Origin: Deltaproteobacteria bacterium | GTDB lineage: Bacteria > Myxococcota_A > UBA9160 > UBA6930 | NCBI GenBank assembly: GCA_029261815.1 | Contig: JAJDAQ010000015.1 | Span: 1-64,000, forward strand | Direction: 5' to 3' | Length of the DNA stretch: 64,000 nt | Part shown: one piece after another, positions 1 through 8,819 of the stretch | Layout of the letters: the number at the start of each line of letters is the position of its first letter | How positions within the stretch are numbered: position 1 is the stretch's first letter | Notes under the pieces: model-generated | Databases searched by the model: none | What the model was told of the DNA's origin: nothing | Seen by the model: only the letters and a program-made list of their open reading frames with translations | Made by a program: the position numbers and the translations under genes

Positions 1-872
1 GTGGTACGGATCGGGGACGGCGGGCTGTCCAGTTCCGTCGAATAGCCGTCTTGCTCGAGGAGCAGGGTCAGGCACTTCGCCGCACCACCGGCCTTCAAGA
101 ACTCATCGAGTGGCGTCGTGTGCGTCTGGTAACCCCAGCCTTCGAGGCCGGCGCGGAGCTCCGTACTGGCGTCGTTCATGATCAACGTGCTGCCGATCCG
201 CACGGCGTTGCAGGCGAATCGCAACGCGTCATCGGCGTTGATCTCGAGCCTCTGCTCCGGCGCCGTCCGCCTTTCGATCTCCGCGAGCGAGTACGGATCG
301 AACGCATCACGGAAGTACATCAGCCGCCCATCCGGCAGCGGCAGGAAACAGGTATCCAGGTGATAGAAGCGTTCGTCGACCAGGCGCAGGGACACGACTT
401 CGACCCCGATCGCTTCGGCCAGGTCGCGATGCGCTTCGAGATCGCTGCGAACGCCGTACCCGGCCCAAACGAGCGGCGCGCTATTGGGTCCGGGCCACCA
501 GAGCGCGTCGCCCTCTCCTTCGAAGGCGCTTGGTGACGACAATTCCACCACTTCGAGTTCTGCCTGGGCAAACCACTGGCGATGGAGAGCGGATTCCGGC
601 GTTCTCTGCGGGACGCTGAACCGCGCCGGGACGAAACGGGAACCAAAGACCATCCCGCCGTTGGCCGTGAAGCACATGTCCGGTAGCCCGGGGCCCGGAG
701 GAATCAGCTCGACATCTGCAACCCGCTCGATCAGGGCTTTGAGATCCTGCCACTGTGCGTGCGCGCGATCCGGGTTGGCATTCCCGACATTGCCCTGCAT
801 CCAAGGATTGATCACATACTCGACACCAAAATATGTCGGTTCGCACATCAGGACGCGCGGGCGTTCGGGCAT
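1..872 (-). CDS. Dimethylarginine dimethylaminohydrolase / amidinotransferase-family protein (partial, runs off left edge)
   Basis: Manual minus-strand translation from ATG at 872: MPERPRVLMCEPTYFGVEYVINPWMQGN...PGLPDMCFTANGGMVFG...LEINADDALRFACNAVRIGSTLIMND...LKAGGAAKCLTLLLEQDGY. The CFTANGG, FACNAV and KCLTL motifs are typical of the family. This frame is absent from the ORF track because it has no stop in the window. Confidence 0.82.
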   Translation of the reverse strand, partial: MPERPRVLMCEPTYFGVEYVINPWMQGNVGNANPDRAHAQWQDLKALIERVADVELIPPGPGLPDMCFTANGGMVFGSRFVPARFSVPQRTPESALHRQWFAQAELEVVELSSPSAFEGEGDALWWPGPNSAPLVWAGYGVRSDLEAHRDLAEAIGVEVVSLRLVDERFYHLDTCFLPLPDGRLMYFRDAFDPYSLAEIERRTAPEQRLEINADDALRFACNAVRIGSTLIMNDASTELRAGLEGWGYQTHTTPLDEFLKAGGAAKCLTLLLEQDGYSTELDSPPSPIRT

Positions 873-1065
873 CGACCCTCCGAGAGTGCTTGAACCCCTG
901 AGGACATGCGGGGCCGTCCTCTGGTTGGGGTCACGATCTCTCTAGAGTCGGAACGTACCCGCCCAAGCCCTAGATCGCTTCGAAGTTTCAACGGGCTCCG
1001 ATGACAGGGGTCCGCCCATCGGATAGGTACTGCCTGAATTGATCTGATCCAGGAGGTCGTGGGGG

Positions 1066-1800
1066 TTGGAACTACTTCTTCTGTCGAACTCCACCAATTT
1101 TGGCCAGCCCATGTATTCCCACGCCGCTGAGGCCTTCGGCGAAGTCGCACAGGGCCGGAGCGTGGTCTTCATTCCCTTTGCTCTGGCCGACTGGGACGAC
1201 TACGCGGACCGCGCCATTGCAGCCATGGCTGCGTTCGGAATCGAGTCGACTTCGGCCCATCGTGCGACCGCTCCCGACCGGGCGATCCTGGAGGCGGACG
1301 TGGTGATGATGGGGGGTGGCAATACCTTTCGGCTCCTCGACTCCCTCTATCGCCTGGGCGTAATCGAAGGACTGAGCGAACGCGTTCGATCCGGCGATAC
1401 CCATTACATCGGCGCATCCGCGGGAACCAACGTCGCCTGCCCAAGCATCCGCACGACGAATGACATGCCGATCTGTCGCCCTCCGCACTTTGACGCCCTG
1501 GGCGCGGTGCCCTTCCAGATCAATCTCCACTACATCGATGCGGACCCCCATTCGACTTACATGGGCGAGACGCGCGAGACCCGCATCGAGGAGTTCCTCG
1601 AAGAGAACGACTGCCCGGTGCTCGCCATGTATGAAGGCTCGTGGCTACGAGTCAGCCATCAGCAGGCAACGATGCACGGCCCGGGCCGGCTGTTCCAACG
1701 CGAGAGTCATGAGGGTCTGGATGGCGGCGAGGACGTATCGCAATTGCTGGGTCTGTCACCGACCTTTGACAAAGGGCGGTACCCGCGCCCGGGAAGTTGA
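1066..1800 (+). CDS. pepE: Peptidase E-like (alpha-aspartyl dipeptidase, S51 family)
   Basis: MELLLLSNSTNFGQPMYSHA...GGGNTFRLLDSLY...YIGASAGTNVACPSIRTTNDMPI. TTG start with AGGAGG at 1051-1056. Confidence 0.9.
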   Translation: MELLLLSNSTNFGQPMYSHAAEAFGEVAQGRSVVFIPFALADWDDYADRAIAAMAAFGIESTSAHRATAPDRAILEADVVMMGGGNTFRLLDSLYRLGVIEGLSERVRSGDTHYIGASAGTNVACPSIRTTNDMPICRPPHFDALGAVPFQINLHYIDADPHSTYMGETRETRIEEFLEENDCPVLAMYEGSWLRVSHQQATMHGPGRLFQRESHEGLDGGEDVSQLLGLSPTFDKGRYPRPGS

Positions 1801-1961
1801 CTTCGGTTCGCAATCGCCGCGCTTCGCAACCAACGTTGAGCCTGGCGATCAGCCCCCCAAGAAAGCTGCGTCCGCCTTCCAACGATGACGTTCGCCCCCT
1901 CCTCGCTCGCCCACACGCTGCGGGACTCGCGTCAAGATCGAGCGAGAAGCACCGGGCACAG

Positions 1962-1992
1962 AAAAGGCCCGCCCCGCGATGCGGGACGAGCC
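1962..1992 (-). terminator. Putative rho-independent terminator downstream of tRNA-Gly
   Basis: Minus strand GGCTCGTCCCGC-ATC-GCGGGGCGGGCC followed by TTTT; 12-bp stem including two G-U pairs. Confidence 0.75.
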
Positions 1993-2001
1993 TTCTCTGT
2001 T

Positions 2002-2077
2002 TGGAGCACGAGACCGGACTCGAACCGGCGACAACCACGTTGGCAACGTGGAGCTCTACCAACTGAGCTACTCGTGC
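2002..2077 (-). tRNA. tRNA-Gly (anticodon GCC), CCA encoded
   Basis: GCACGAGTAGCTCAGTTGGTAGAGCTCCACGTTGCCAACGTGGTTGTCGCCGGTTCGAATCCGGTCTCGTGCTCCA; complete cloverleaf with GCACGAG/CTCGTGC acceptor stem. Confidence 0.96.
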
Positions 2078-2100
2078 AGAAACCCCCGCATGCGCCAGCG

Positions 2101-3414
2101 CTAGAGCTTGTGGACCTTCTCCCGCCCATTGCGGACGTCGCGCGTGGCGTTTCGCGTATCGTAGATGCGCTGGGACTTCTCGACCACGCGCTCGAAGTCG
2201 ACAGCCTTGTGGTCGGTCACGATCACGACGAGGTCGGCACCCCCCAACTCCTCGTCCGTCAGGTCGACGCCCTTCAGTGACCGTCCCTCGAGACCCACTT
2301 CCGAGACGTGCGGGTCGTGGAATCGGAGGTCCGCGCCCTTGTCGAGCAGGAGCTGCATGATGTCGAGCGCGGGGCTCTCGCGCATGTCGGCGACGTCGGG
2401 CTTGTACGCGACGCCTAGCACGAGCACGCGCGCGCCATTCACGGCGAGTCGTTCGTCGTTCAGGAGTTCCGTCACCTTGTCGACCACGTGCTCGGGCATC
2501 GCGCTGTTGATGTCGGTCGCGAGTTCGATGAAGCGCGCATTGAAGCCCAGGCTCTTCATCTTCCACGAGAGGTAGGTCGGATCGACCGGGATGCAGTGGC
2601 CACCCAGCCCCGGACCGGGCGTGAACTTCATGAAGCCATACGGCTTGGTCGCAGCAGCGTCGATGACTTCCCACACGTCGAGATCGAGCCGGTCACACAT
2701 CAGGGCGACTTCGTTGGCGAGGCCGATGTTGATCGCACGGAACGTGTTCTCGAGCAGCTTCACCATCTCGGCGCTCTGGGTCGACGTCACGGGCACCGTC
2801 TGATCGAAGACCGTGCCGAAGATCTTGCAAGCAAGGTCCGTAGCCGCCGGCGTCTCGCCACCGACGACCTTGGGCACATTGTGGACGCCGAACTTGGTGT
2901 TGCCGGGGTCGATCCGCTCAGGCGCGAAGGCGAGGAAGAAGTCATCGCCACACTTCATCCCCGTCTCTTCGAGGAGCGGCAGGTAGAGTTCGTGGGTCGT
3001 TCCCGGGTATGTGGTCGAGCCCAGGACAATCAGCTGGCCCGGACGAAGGCGTCCCTGGATCTCTCGCACGGCGCTCTGCATATGCGACAGATCGGGGTCC
3101 TTCGAACGCGTGAGCGGCGTCGGGACGCACACGTTGATGACGTCGGCCTCGCGCAGCGCGGCGAAATCAGAGGTCGCGCTCAGCTGTCCCGCGTCCACTG
3201 CGGCCTTCACTTCGGCTGCCGGCACGTCTTCGATATAGGACCCACCCTGCTCCAGGACGCGGATCTTGTCGCCATCAAGGTCGAAGCCGGTGACCCGGAA
3301 ACCTGCCTTGGCGAACTCAAGGGCAAGGGGGAGCCCGACGTATCCAAGACCGATGACGCCAATGTGGGCGGTACGGTCTTCGATGGCCGTCGAAAGTGTG
3401 GCGGCGTGACTCAT
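2101..3414 (-). CDS. Nucleotide-sugar dehydrogenase (UDP-N-acetylhexosamine dehydrogenase / TviB-like)
   Basis: IGVIGLGYVGLPLALEFAKAGFRVTGFDLD, GSTTYPGTT, GGHCIPVDPTYL; UDP-glucose/GDP-mannose dehydrogenase family. Confidence 0.9.
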   Translation of the reverse strand: MSHAATLSTAIEDRTAHIGVIGLGYVGLPLALEFAKAGFRVTGFDLDGDKIRVLEQGGSYIEDVPAAEVKAAVDAGQLSATSDFAALREADVINVCVPTPLTRSKDPDLSHMQSAVREIQGRLRPGQLIVLGSTTYPGTTHELYLPLLEETGMKCGDDFFLAFAPERIDPGNTKFGVHNVPKVVGGETPAATDLACKIFGTVFDQTVPVTSTQSAEMVKLLENTFRAINIGLANEVALMCDRLDLDVWEVIDAAATKPYGFMKFTPGPGLGGHCIPVDPTYLSWKMKSLGFNARFIELATDINSAMPEHVVDKVTELLNDERLAVNGARVLVLGVAYKPDVADMRESPALDIMQLLLDKGADLRFHDPHVSEVGLEGRSLKGVDLTDEELGGADLVVIVTDHKAVDFERVVEKSQRIYDTRNATRDVRNGREKVHKL

Positions 3415-3462
3415 GACTTGGGGCTCCCTGGAGGCATCGATCCCGGCTGAGCCGGGCCGCGG

Positions 3463-4143
3463 TCAACGCGGTGCCTGTGTATCGGCGTTCTCGGCCCGGA
3501 AGTAATCGGCAAAATAGACATAGCCGGACCAGAGAGTGAGTGCTGCCGCGAGCCCAAGAAGTAACACCCCGATTTCATGGTTTTTGATTTCGAGTGTCCC
3601 CTGGGGGAAGAGCAAGAACCCGACGGCAATATTCTGGCTCAGGGTCTTCGCCTTCCCGGCCCAGTTGGCGCCCACCACGACGCCACCTGCGGATGCGATC
3701 CCCCGGAGGCCAGTCACGGCCAGCTCTCGCCCCACGATGATGACCACGAGACCCAACCCGAACAGGCCAGCCCAGCCTTCGGAAGGAATCCGACCCAACG
3801 TCAGCAGGACGATCAGCGCGGTCGTCACGGTCAACTTGTCGGCGAGCGGGTCCAGCAGCTTCCCGATCCGCGTGATCTGTTGGCCACGGCGGGCTGCCCA
3901 ACCGTCCACCAGGTCCCCGAACGCGGCGAAGATGTAGATCCACGCGACGACGTGGCTCCCGGCCCAGTCGGCGTAGAACGGGAAACCGACGAGGACCGGT
4001 ATCACGATCATCCGGACCATCGTGATCGTGTTCGGGAGGTTCCAGAACACCTCACGGCCCATGGCGTGCCCTGTCCCGTCCGACGGCTCGCCTCCGGATT
4101 GCGTGGTGGGTTGCCCGTCCGTCTCACCTGCTGAAGTCCGCAT
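3463..4143 (-). CDS. pgsA: CDP-diacylglycerol--glycerol-3-phosphate 3-phosphatidyltransferase
   Basis: NLPNTITMVRMIVIPVLV...DLVDGWAARRGQQITRIGKLLDPLADKL; CDP-alcohol phosphotransferase motif. Confidence 0.92.
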   Translation of the reverse strand: MRTSAGETDGQPTTQSGGEPSDGTGHAMGREVFWNLPNTITMVRMIVIPVLVGFPFYADWAGSHVVAWIYIFAAFGDLVDGWAARRGQQITRIGKLLDPLADKLTVTTALIVLLTLGRIPSEGWAGLFGLGLVVIIVGRELAVTGLRGIASAGGVVVGANWAGKAKTLSQNIAVGFLLFPQGTLEIKNHEIGVLLLGLAAALTLWSGYVYFADYFRAENADTQAPR

Positions 4144-4864
4144 CGTACCGACGATAGTAAGTCAGCACGCGTTGGACATACTTGCGGGTCTCTTCAAAGG
4201 GAGGAATTCCACGATACTTGTCCACCGCGGTCGGTCCGGCGTTGTACGCGGCGAGGGCCCAGGCCCAGCTGCCATAGCGGTCGTGCATCATCCGCAGATA
4301 GCGGGTACCGCCGCTGATGTTGTCGAGCGCGCGAAACGGGCGAGAGACGCCGAGGCCTGAGGCCGTGGCGGGCATCAGCTGCATCAGGCCCATCGCACCC
4401 TTGCGAGACACAGCGTTGGGGTCAAACGACGACTCCGCATGGATCACTGCCTTGACCATGGCCGGCGGGATCCCCTGGCTCTGGGCGGTCCGGGCGATCA
4501 ACGCGTCGTAGGTCTTCACGGGGCCACGAGGGCGGACCCGACCCGGTCCGTTGGAGGATTGGAACACCCGAATCTGGGTGTAGCGATCGTCGGGCGAAAC
4601 GTTGGTGAAATGGACGACGCCGCGATCGTCGGTGTACTTGAAGACGCCCTGCGCAACTGCGGGCGCGGCCCCAAGCAGCAGGAGCGCCACGAGCGCACAG
4701 GTCACGCCAGATGCCCCCGGGGGACTGGGCGGGGTTTTGGCCCTGCGATCTGCGGGATAGAATCGGTCCACGGTGCTCGTATCGGTGAAGGGTCGCCTCT
4801 GCTGGAGGCGAACCGGCCGCGCGGCGGGCATAACGGCAGATTCACCTGCCTCTCCGCCACGCAC
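4124..4864 (-). CDS. Lytic murein transglycosylase (SLT domain) with N-terminal DUF4124 domain
   Basis: GVFKYTDDRGVVHFTNVSPDD (DUF4124); AVIHAESSFDPNAVSRKGAMGLMQLMPATA...AYNAGPTAVDKYRGIPPFEETRKYVQRV (SLT). Confidence 0.9.
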   Translation of the reverse strand: MRGGEAGESAVMPAARPVRLQQRRPFTDTSTVDRFYPADRRAKTPPSPPGASGVTCALVALLLLGAAPAVAQGVFKYTDDRGVVHFTNVSPDDRYTQIRVFQSSNGPGRVRPRGPVKTYDALIARTAQSQGIPPAMVKAVIHAESSFDPNAVSRKGAMGLMQLMPATASGLGVSRPFRALDNISGGTRYLRMMHDRYGSWAWALAAYNAGPTAVDKYRGIPPFEETRKYVQRVLTYYRRYDADFSR

Positions 4865-4885
4865 CGCAGGACGCCCGCTCGACCG

Positions 4886-6499
4886 ATGTCACGCGAACCC
4901 AGTCACGACGTGGACTTCCTGGTTCTGGGAAGTGGAATTGCCGGCCTCTTCTATGCGCTCCAGGTCGCCGAGCACGGCAAGGTCGCGATCGTTACCAAGA
5001 AGCAAGCGGCGCAATCGGCCACCAACTTCGCCCAGGGCGGAATCGCGGCCGTCGTGTCAGAAGACGACTCGATCGACGCCCATGTCGCAGACACACTCGA
5101 AGCCGGCGCAGGCCTGTGTCGCGAAGAAGTCGTGCGCTTCGTTGTGGAGCGAGGCGGTCGAACGATCGAGCAGCTCGGCAAGCTGGGCGTCGATTTCGAT
5201 CGCAGCGCGGACGGTGACTTTGCGCTCGGTCGCGAAGGCGGTCACACCGAACGACGCGTGCTTCACCACAAGGACGCGACCGGTCGCGAGATCGAACGAG
5301 CGCTGCTGGCGCGCGCGCGCGCCCACCCGAACGTCAATGTGCTCGAAGACTGTTGTGCGGTGGATCTGCTGACAGCGGAAAAGTCTGGCTTCTCGGGCGA
5401 GAACCGGGTCCTGGGCGCCTACGTACTGAACTCCCGCCTCGGCGTGATGGAACGTTTCCGCGCGCGGATCACGTTCATGGCAACCGGCGGTGCTGGCAAG
5501 GTCTATCTCTACACGTCGAACCCTGACATCGCCTCGGGCGACGGCATGGCAATGGCGTATCGCGCCGGCGCGACGTTGGCGAACATGGAGTTCTTCCAGT
5601 TCCACCCGACCTGTCTATTCCACCCGAACGCCAAGTCCTTCCTGATCACCGAAGCCGTTCGTGGCGAAGGTGGCGTTCTGCGGTCGCAGTCGGGCCACGC
5701 GTTCATGGACACCTACCACGCCATGAAGGACCTGGCGCCGCGGGACATCGTGGCCCGCGCCATCGACACCGAGCTGAAACGCACGGGCGACGACTTCGTC
5801 ACGCTGGACATCACCCACCGCGATGCCGCCTACCTGAAAGACCGGTTTCCGACGATTCACGCGCGCTGCCTCGAGTTCGGCATCGACCTGACGCAGGACG
5901 CGATCCCGGTCGTTCCAGCCGCGCACTACTGCTGCGGTGGCGTCGTCACGAACCTGCGCGGTGAGACCGACCTTCCCAACCTGTTTGCCGCGGGTGAAGT
6001 GACCTGCACCGGCTTGCACGGCGCCAATCGCCTCGCGTCCAACTCGCTCCTCGAGGGGGTCGTGTTCGCGGCTGCGGCGGCCGCGGAATCGATCGAACGA
6101 CTCCCCGACGTCCCGCCCGTGAATGGCAATGTTGCGGCCTGGAGGGAGGGCTCGGCCACCGAGAGCTCTGAAGCCGTCGTCATCACCCAGAACTGGGACG
6201 AAATCCGGCGCTTCATGTGGAACTACGTCGGCATCGTCCGTAGCGACAAGCGCCTGGCCCGGGCGGCCCGGCGGACCCGTCTGCTTCGCGAAGAGATCAC
6301 CGAGTACTACTGGAACTTCCGGCTCACGCCGGACCTGATCGAGCTCCGCAACCTGGCGCAGGTGGCGCGCCTCGTCATCGAATGTGCGCAGCGACGACGT
6401 GAGAGCCGCGGCCTCCACTACACACTCGATTACCCGAAACGCGACGATGACGCGTTCGGGCGGGATACGCTGATTCGTCGGGGCGACGGCCGCGCCTAA
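4886..6499 (+). CDS. nadB: L-aspartate oxidase
   Basis: MSREPSHDVDFLVLGSGIAGLFYALQVAEHGKVAIVTKK...NFAQGGIAAV...GGVVTNLRGETDLPNLFAAGEVTCTGLHGANRLASNSLLEGVVF. Start placed at 4886 inside ORF 4439..6499. Confidence 0.94.
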   Translation: MSREPSHDVDFLVLGSGIAGLFYALQVAEHGKVAIVTKKQAAQSATNFAQGGIAAVVSEDDSIDAHVADTLEAGAGLCREEVVRFVVERGGRTIEQLGKLGVDFDRSADGDFALGREGGHTERRVLHHKDATGREIERALLARARAHPNVNVLEDCCAVDLLTAEKSGFSGENRVLGAYVLNSRLGVMERFRARITFMATGGAGKVYLYTSNPDIASGDGMAMAYRAGATLANMEFFQFHPTCLFHPNAKSFLITEAVRGEGGVLRSQSGHAFMDTYHAMKDLAPRDIVARAIDTELKRTGDDFVTLDITHRDAAYLKDRFPTIHARCLEFGIDLTQDAIPVVPAAHYCCGGVVTNLRGETDLPNLFAAGEVTCTGLHGANRLASNSLLEGVVFAAAAAAESIERLPDVPPVNGNVAAWREGSATESSEAVVITQNWDEIRRFMWNYVGIVRSDKRLARAARRTRLLREEITEYYWNFRLTPDLIELRNLAQVARLVIECAQRRRESRGLHYTLDYPKRDDDAFGRDTLIRRGDGRA

Positions 6500-8031
6500 C
6501 CCTCTGGCGCTTCCTGGGGTGCCAGGACGCCCATCTCGACCAGGGCCGTGATCGCCTCCAGTACGCCGGCGTCCGTCTCCGGAATCACGTCGAGAATTCG
6601 GCGCAGCGTCAGGCCCGGCATCGCGAGATCGAGCACGGCGCTCTGCAGCTGGTCGAGTTCCGAGGCCGGAACGACCGACAGGTCGACCGCGAACGTCGTC
6701 TTCGCATCGAACTTCTGGATCCCGGGACGTGCCGCCTCGTCGAGTTGTCGCGCGGCTTCGAGCAGCGCATTCGTCAGGGGCACCGGATCGTCTTCATCAT
6801 CGAGGGCATCGACGTGACTATTGAACTGGAACGTTCCGGCGTCCCATGTGAGCATCCGAGAGAGCGCTTTGATGCCGCGGAGCGCTCCAAGTCGGGCATA
6901 ACGAACCAACCCGTCCTCGAAAGCAAAGACGGCCTCCTCGGATTCCACCTGAGCCGTCAGCGTGCCAACCTGCGATGAAGCGGAGAGCATCTGGACGAGG
7001 TTTCCCATCCCGAGTTCTTCGATCCGGCCGGTGATGCCTCCCTCTGCCCGCGCGGCCTCGACGCGTTTCGCGTCCCCCACGAAACCCTCGAGGAGTTCTT
7101 TCTGCGCTTCGGTCGGATTGAAGTCCACGCCGACCGCGGCCACCGTGCCGTCCCCCTCGATATGACGGGAAACGGTTCCAGAGACCGCGAAACGCTCGCC
7201 GGTTTCGGGGTTCTGGAGCTCTAGCTGGATGCCCTTGCCGATCGGGAGTTCACTGCCGTCCGCAGAAATCAGGACGCCGGTCTCCGAGATATCGCGCGTC
7301 CGGCCGTCGAGTGAGAAATTCGTCGAGTCGAGACGCGCGGGAACGCGGACAGCGGCTCGCGGCGAGCGGCGCCGGTCGTCTACATCGGCGAGGGGATCCT
7401 CGGGTGCGGACACCTCAGCGCCGGCGCTCGGACTGTTCACGGAGGCGTCCAGCGCTGTGGATTCGGAGCCGTCGCCTTCCAGGTCGCCGATCAATGCGGC
7501 CAGACCCTCGTCCGTTAGGTCGCCGGCGTCGAGGTCGATCTCGAGGTCTTCCCCGCCGATGTCAGGCGGTGCAACTGCCTTCGCGGCTCCCCGCCGAGGG
7601 GAAATCACGGTCGCACCGGGATCTACTTCCGCGCGCTCACTTGCATCGGGCGCATCGAACGAGTTGTCGGGAAAGAGGTCCGAAGCCGCTGCACCCGCAG
7701 TCGCTGTCGCGACTCGATCGTCGATGTCGGGCGTCGGAAGCGGGCTCGATGATTCCGCGATTTCGGCGAGGCCCCCAAGTTCCTCGCGAAGGGCGGCTGC
7801 GTCGTAGAGAAACTGGACCGCGACGCCAGCACCCGGCTGCACGTGCACGACCTCGGCCTCGAGCACGCGATGCTCGCCACAGAAGCGGAGATCGATCGCG
7901 ACCTCGACCATACTCCGAAGTTCCGGCTCTTCGGACGACGCAATGAAGGCGCCGCCCTTCGAGATATTCTTCTCGAATTCGTGGGCGAACGCCGACGCAT
8001 CATCGAACTGCATCTCAAGCCGGACGGTCAT
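6496..8031 (-). CDS. PilZ-domain (two modules) plus DUF4388 protein
   Basis: N-terminal EKNISKGGAFIASSEEPELRSMVEVAI; central RRRSPRAAVRVPARL...TRDISETGVLISADGSELPIGKGIQLEL; C-terminal DUF4388-like GRIEELGMGNLVQMLSASSQVGTLTAQ...EAVFAFEDGLVRYARLG. Start set at ATG 8031. Confidence 0.82.
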   Translation of the reverse strand: MTVRLEMQFDDASAFAHEFEKNISKGGAFIASSEEPELRSMVEVAIDLRFCGEHRVLEAEVVHVQPGAGVAVQFLYDAAALREELGGLAEIAESSSPLPTPDIDDRVATATAGAAASDLFPDNSFDAPDASERAEVDPGATVISPRRGAAKAVAPPDIGGEDLEIDLDAGDLTDEGLAALIGDLEGDGSESTALDASVNSPSAGAEVSAPEDPLADVDDRRRSPRAAVRVPARLDSTNFSLDGRTRDISETGVLISADGSELPIGKGIQLELQNPETGERFAVSGTVSRHIEGDGTVAAVGVDFNPTEAQKELLEGFVGDAKRVEAARAEGGITGRIEELGMGNLVQMLSASSQVGTLTAQVESEEAVFAFEDGLVRYARLGALRGIKALSRMLTWDAGTFQFNSHVDALDDEDDPVPLTNALLEAARQLDEAARPGIQKFDAKTTFAVDLSVVPASELDQLQSAVLDLAMPGLTLRRILDVIPETDAGVLEAITALVEMGVLAPQEAPEG

Positions 8032-8107
8032 GGGTCCTCTGCGGTGTGACCCCAAGCACATAGGGGCTTTTCCGTATCGGCGGTCCGGCGTGGGAATTGA
8101 ACGAGAA

Positions 8108-8812
8108 TTAGTCGCCGGCCCAGGCCACCCACTGGGCGAAAAGTGCGCGTCCGGGGCTACCGGGCGGCTCGAGCTCCGGGTGCCATTGAACGGCCAGGGT
8201 GCGGTCCGCGGAGGGCGCGGCGAGCGCCTCGATGACGCCATCGGAGGCCCAGGCGACCGCCTCGAGCCCATCCCCCACGGACGCGACCGCCTGGTGGTGC
8301 CAGGAGGGAACACCCGTCAGCCGATCCTGGCCCAATACCCGCCTGAGCTGCGATCCCGTGGCCAGTTCCACCCCATGGGTACACGCTTCGTCCTGGGACA
8401 CGCGGTGGAGTGTCGCTTCTCCGTACTGCTCGGGAAGATGACCATGCAGCGTGCCGCCACACGCAACGTTCAGGATCTGCATGCCTCGGCAGATCGCGAG
8501 CATCGGCAGATTCCGCGCCAGCGCGGCCCGCGCCAACGCGATCTCGAACGCGTCTCGCTCGGAGCAGGTGAAATACGTCGCTGGATGGGCCGGCGCGCCG
8601 TGAGCGGGATCGAGATCGCCGCCGCCTGTGAGCATCAGCCCATCGATGCGGTCGAGCAGATCTTCGGGCTCCACGTCGCCGGGCGCCAGCAAGAGGGGCG
8701 CCGCACCGGTGTCTCGCGCGGCATCGACGTAGGCGGCCGGAATCGTGTAACGCGGCCGTCCATCGACTTCGCGGTGATAGGTCGTGACCCCGACGAGCGG
8801 CCGCACCGGCAA
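8108..8812 (-). CDS. Gamma-glutamyl-gamma-aminobutyrate hydrolase-family (PuuD-like) class I glutamine amidotransferase
   Basis: LVGVTTYHREVDGRPRYTIPAAYVDAARDTGA...GLMLTGGGDLDPA...LPMLAICRGMQILNVACGGTLHGHLPEQ...VQWHPE. Confidence 0.88.
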   Translation of the reverse strand: MPVRPLVGVTTYHREVDGRPRYTIPAAYVDAARDTGAAPLLLAPGDVEPEDLLDRIDGLMLTGGGDLDPAHGAPAHPATYFTCSERDAFEIALARAALARNLPMLAICRGMQILNVACGGTLHGHLPEQYGEATLHRVSQDEACTHGVELATGSQLRRVLGQDRLTGVPSWHHQAVASVGDGLEAVAWASDGVIEALAAPSADRTLAVQWHPELEPPGSPGRALFAQWVAWAGD

Positions 8813-8819
8813 GGCTCCC

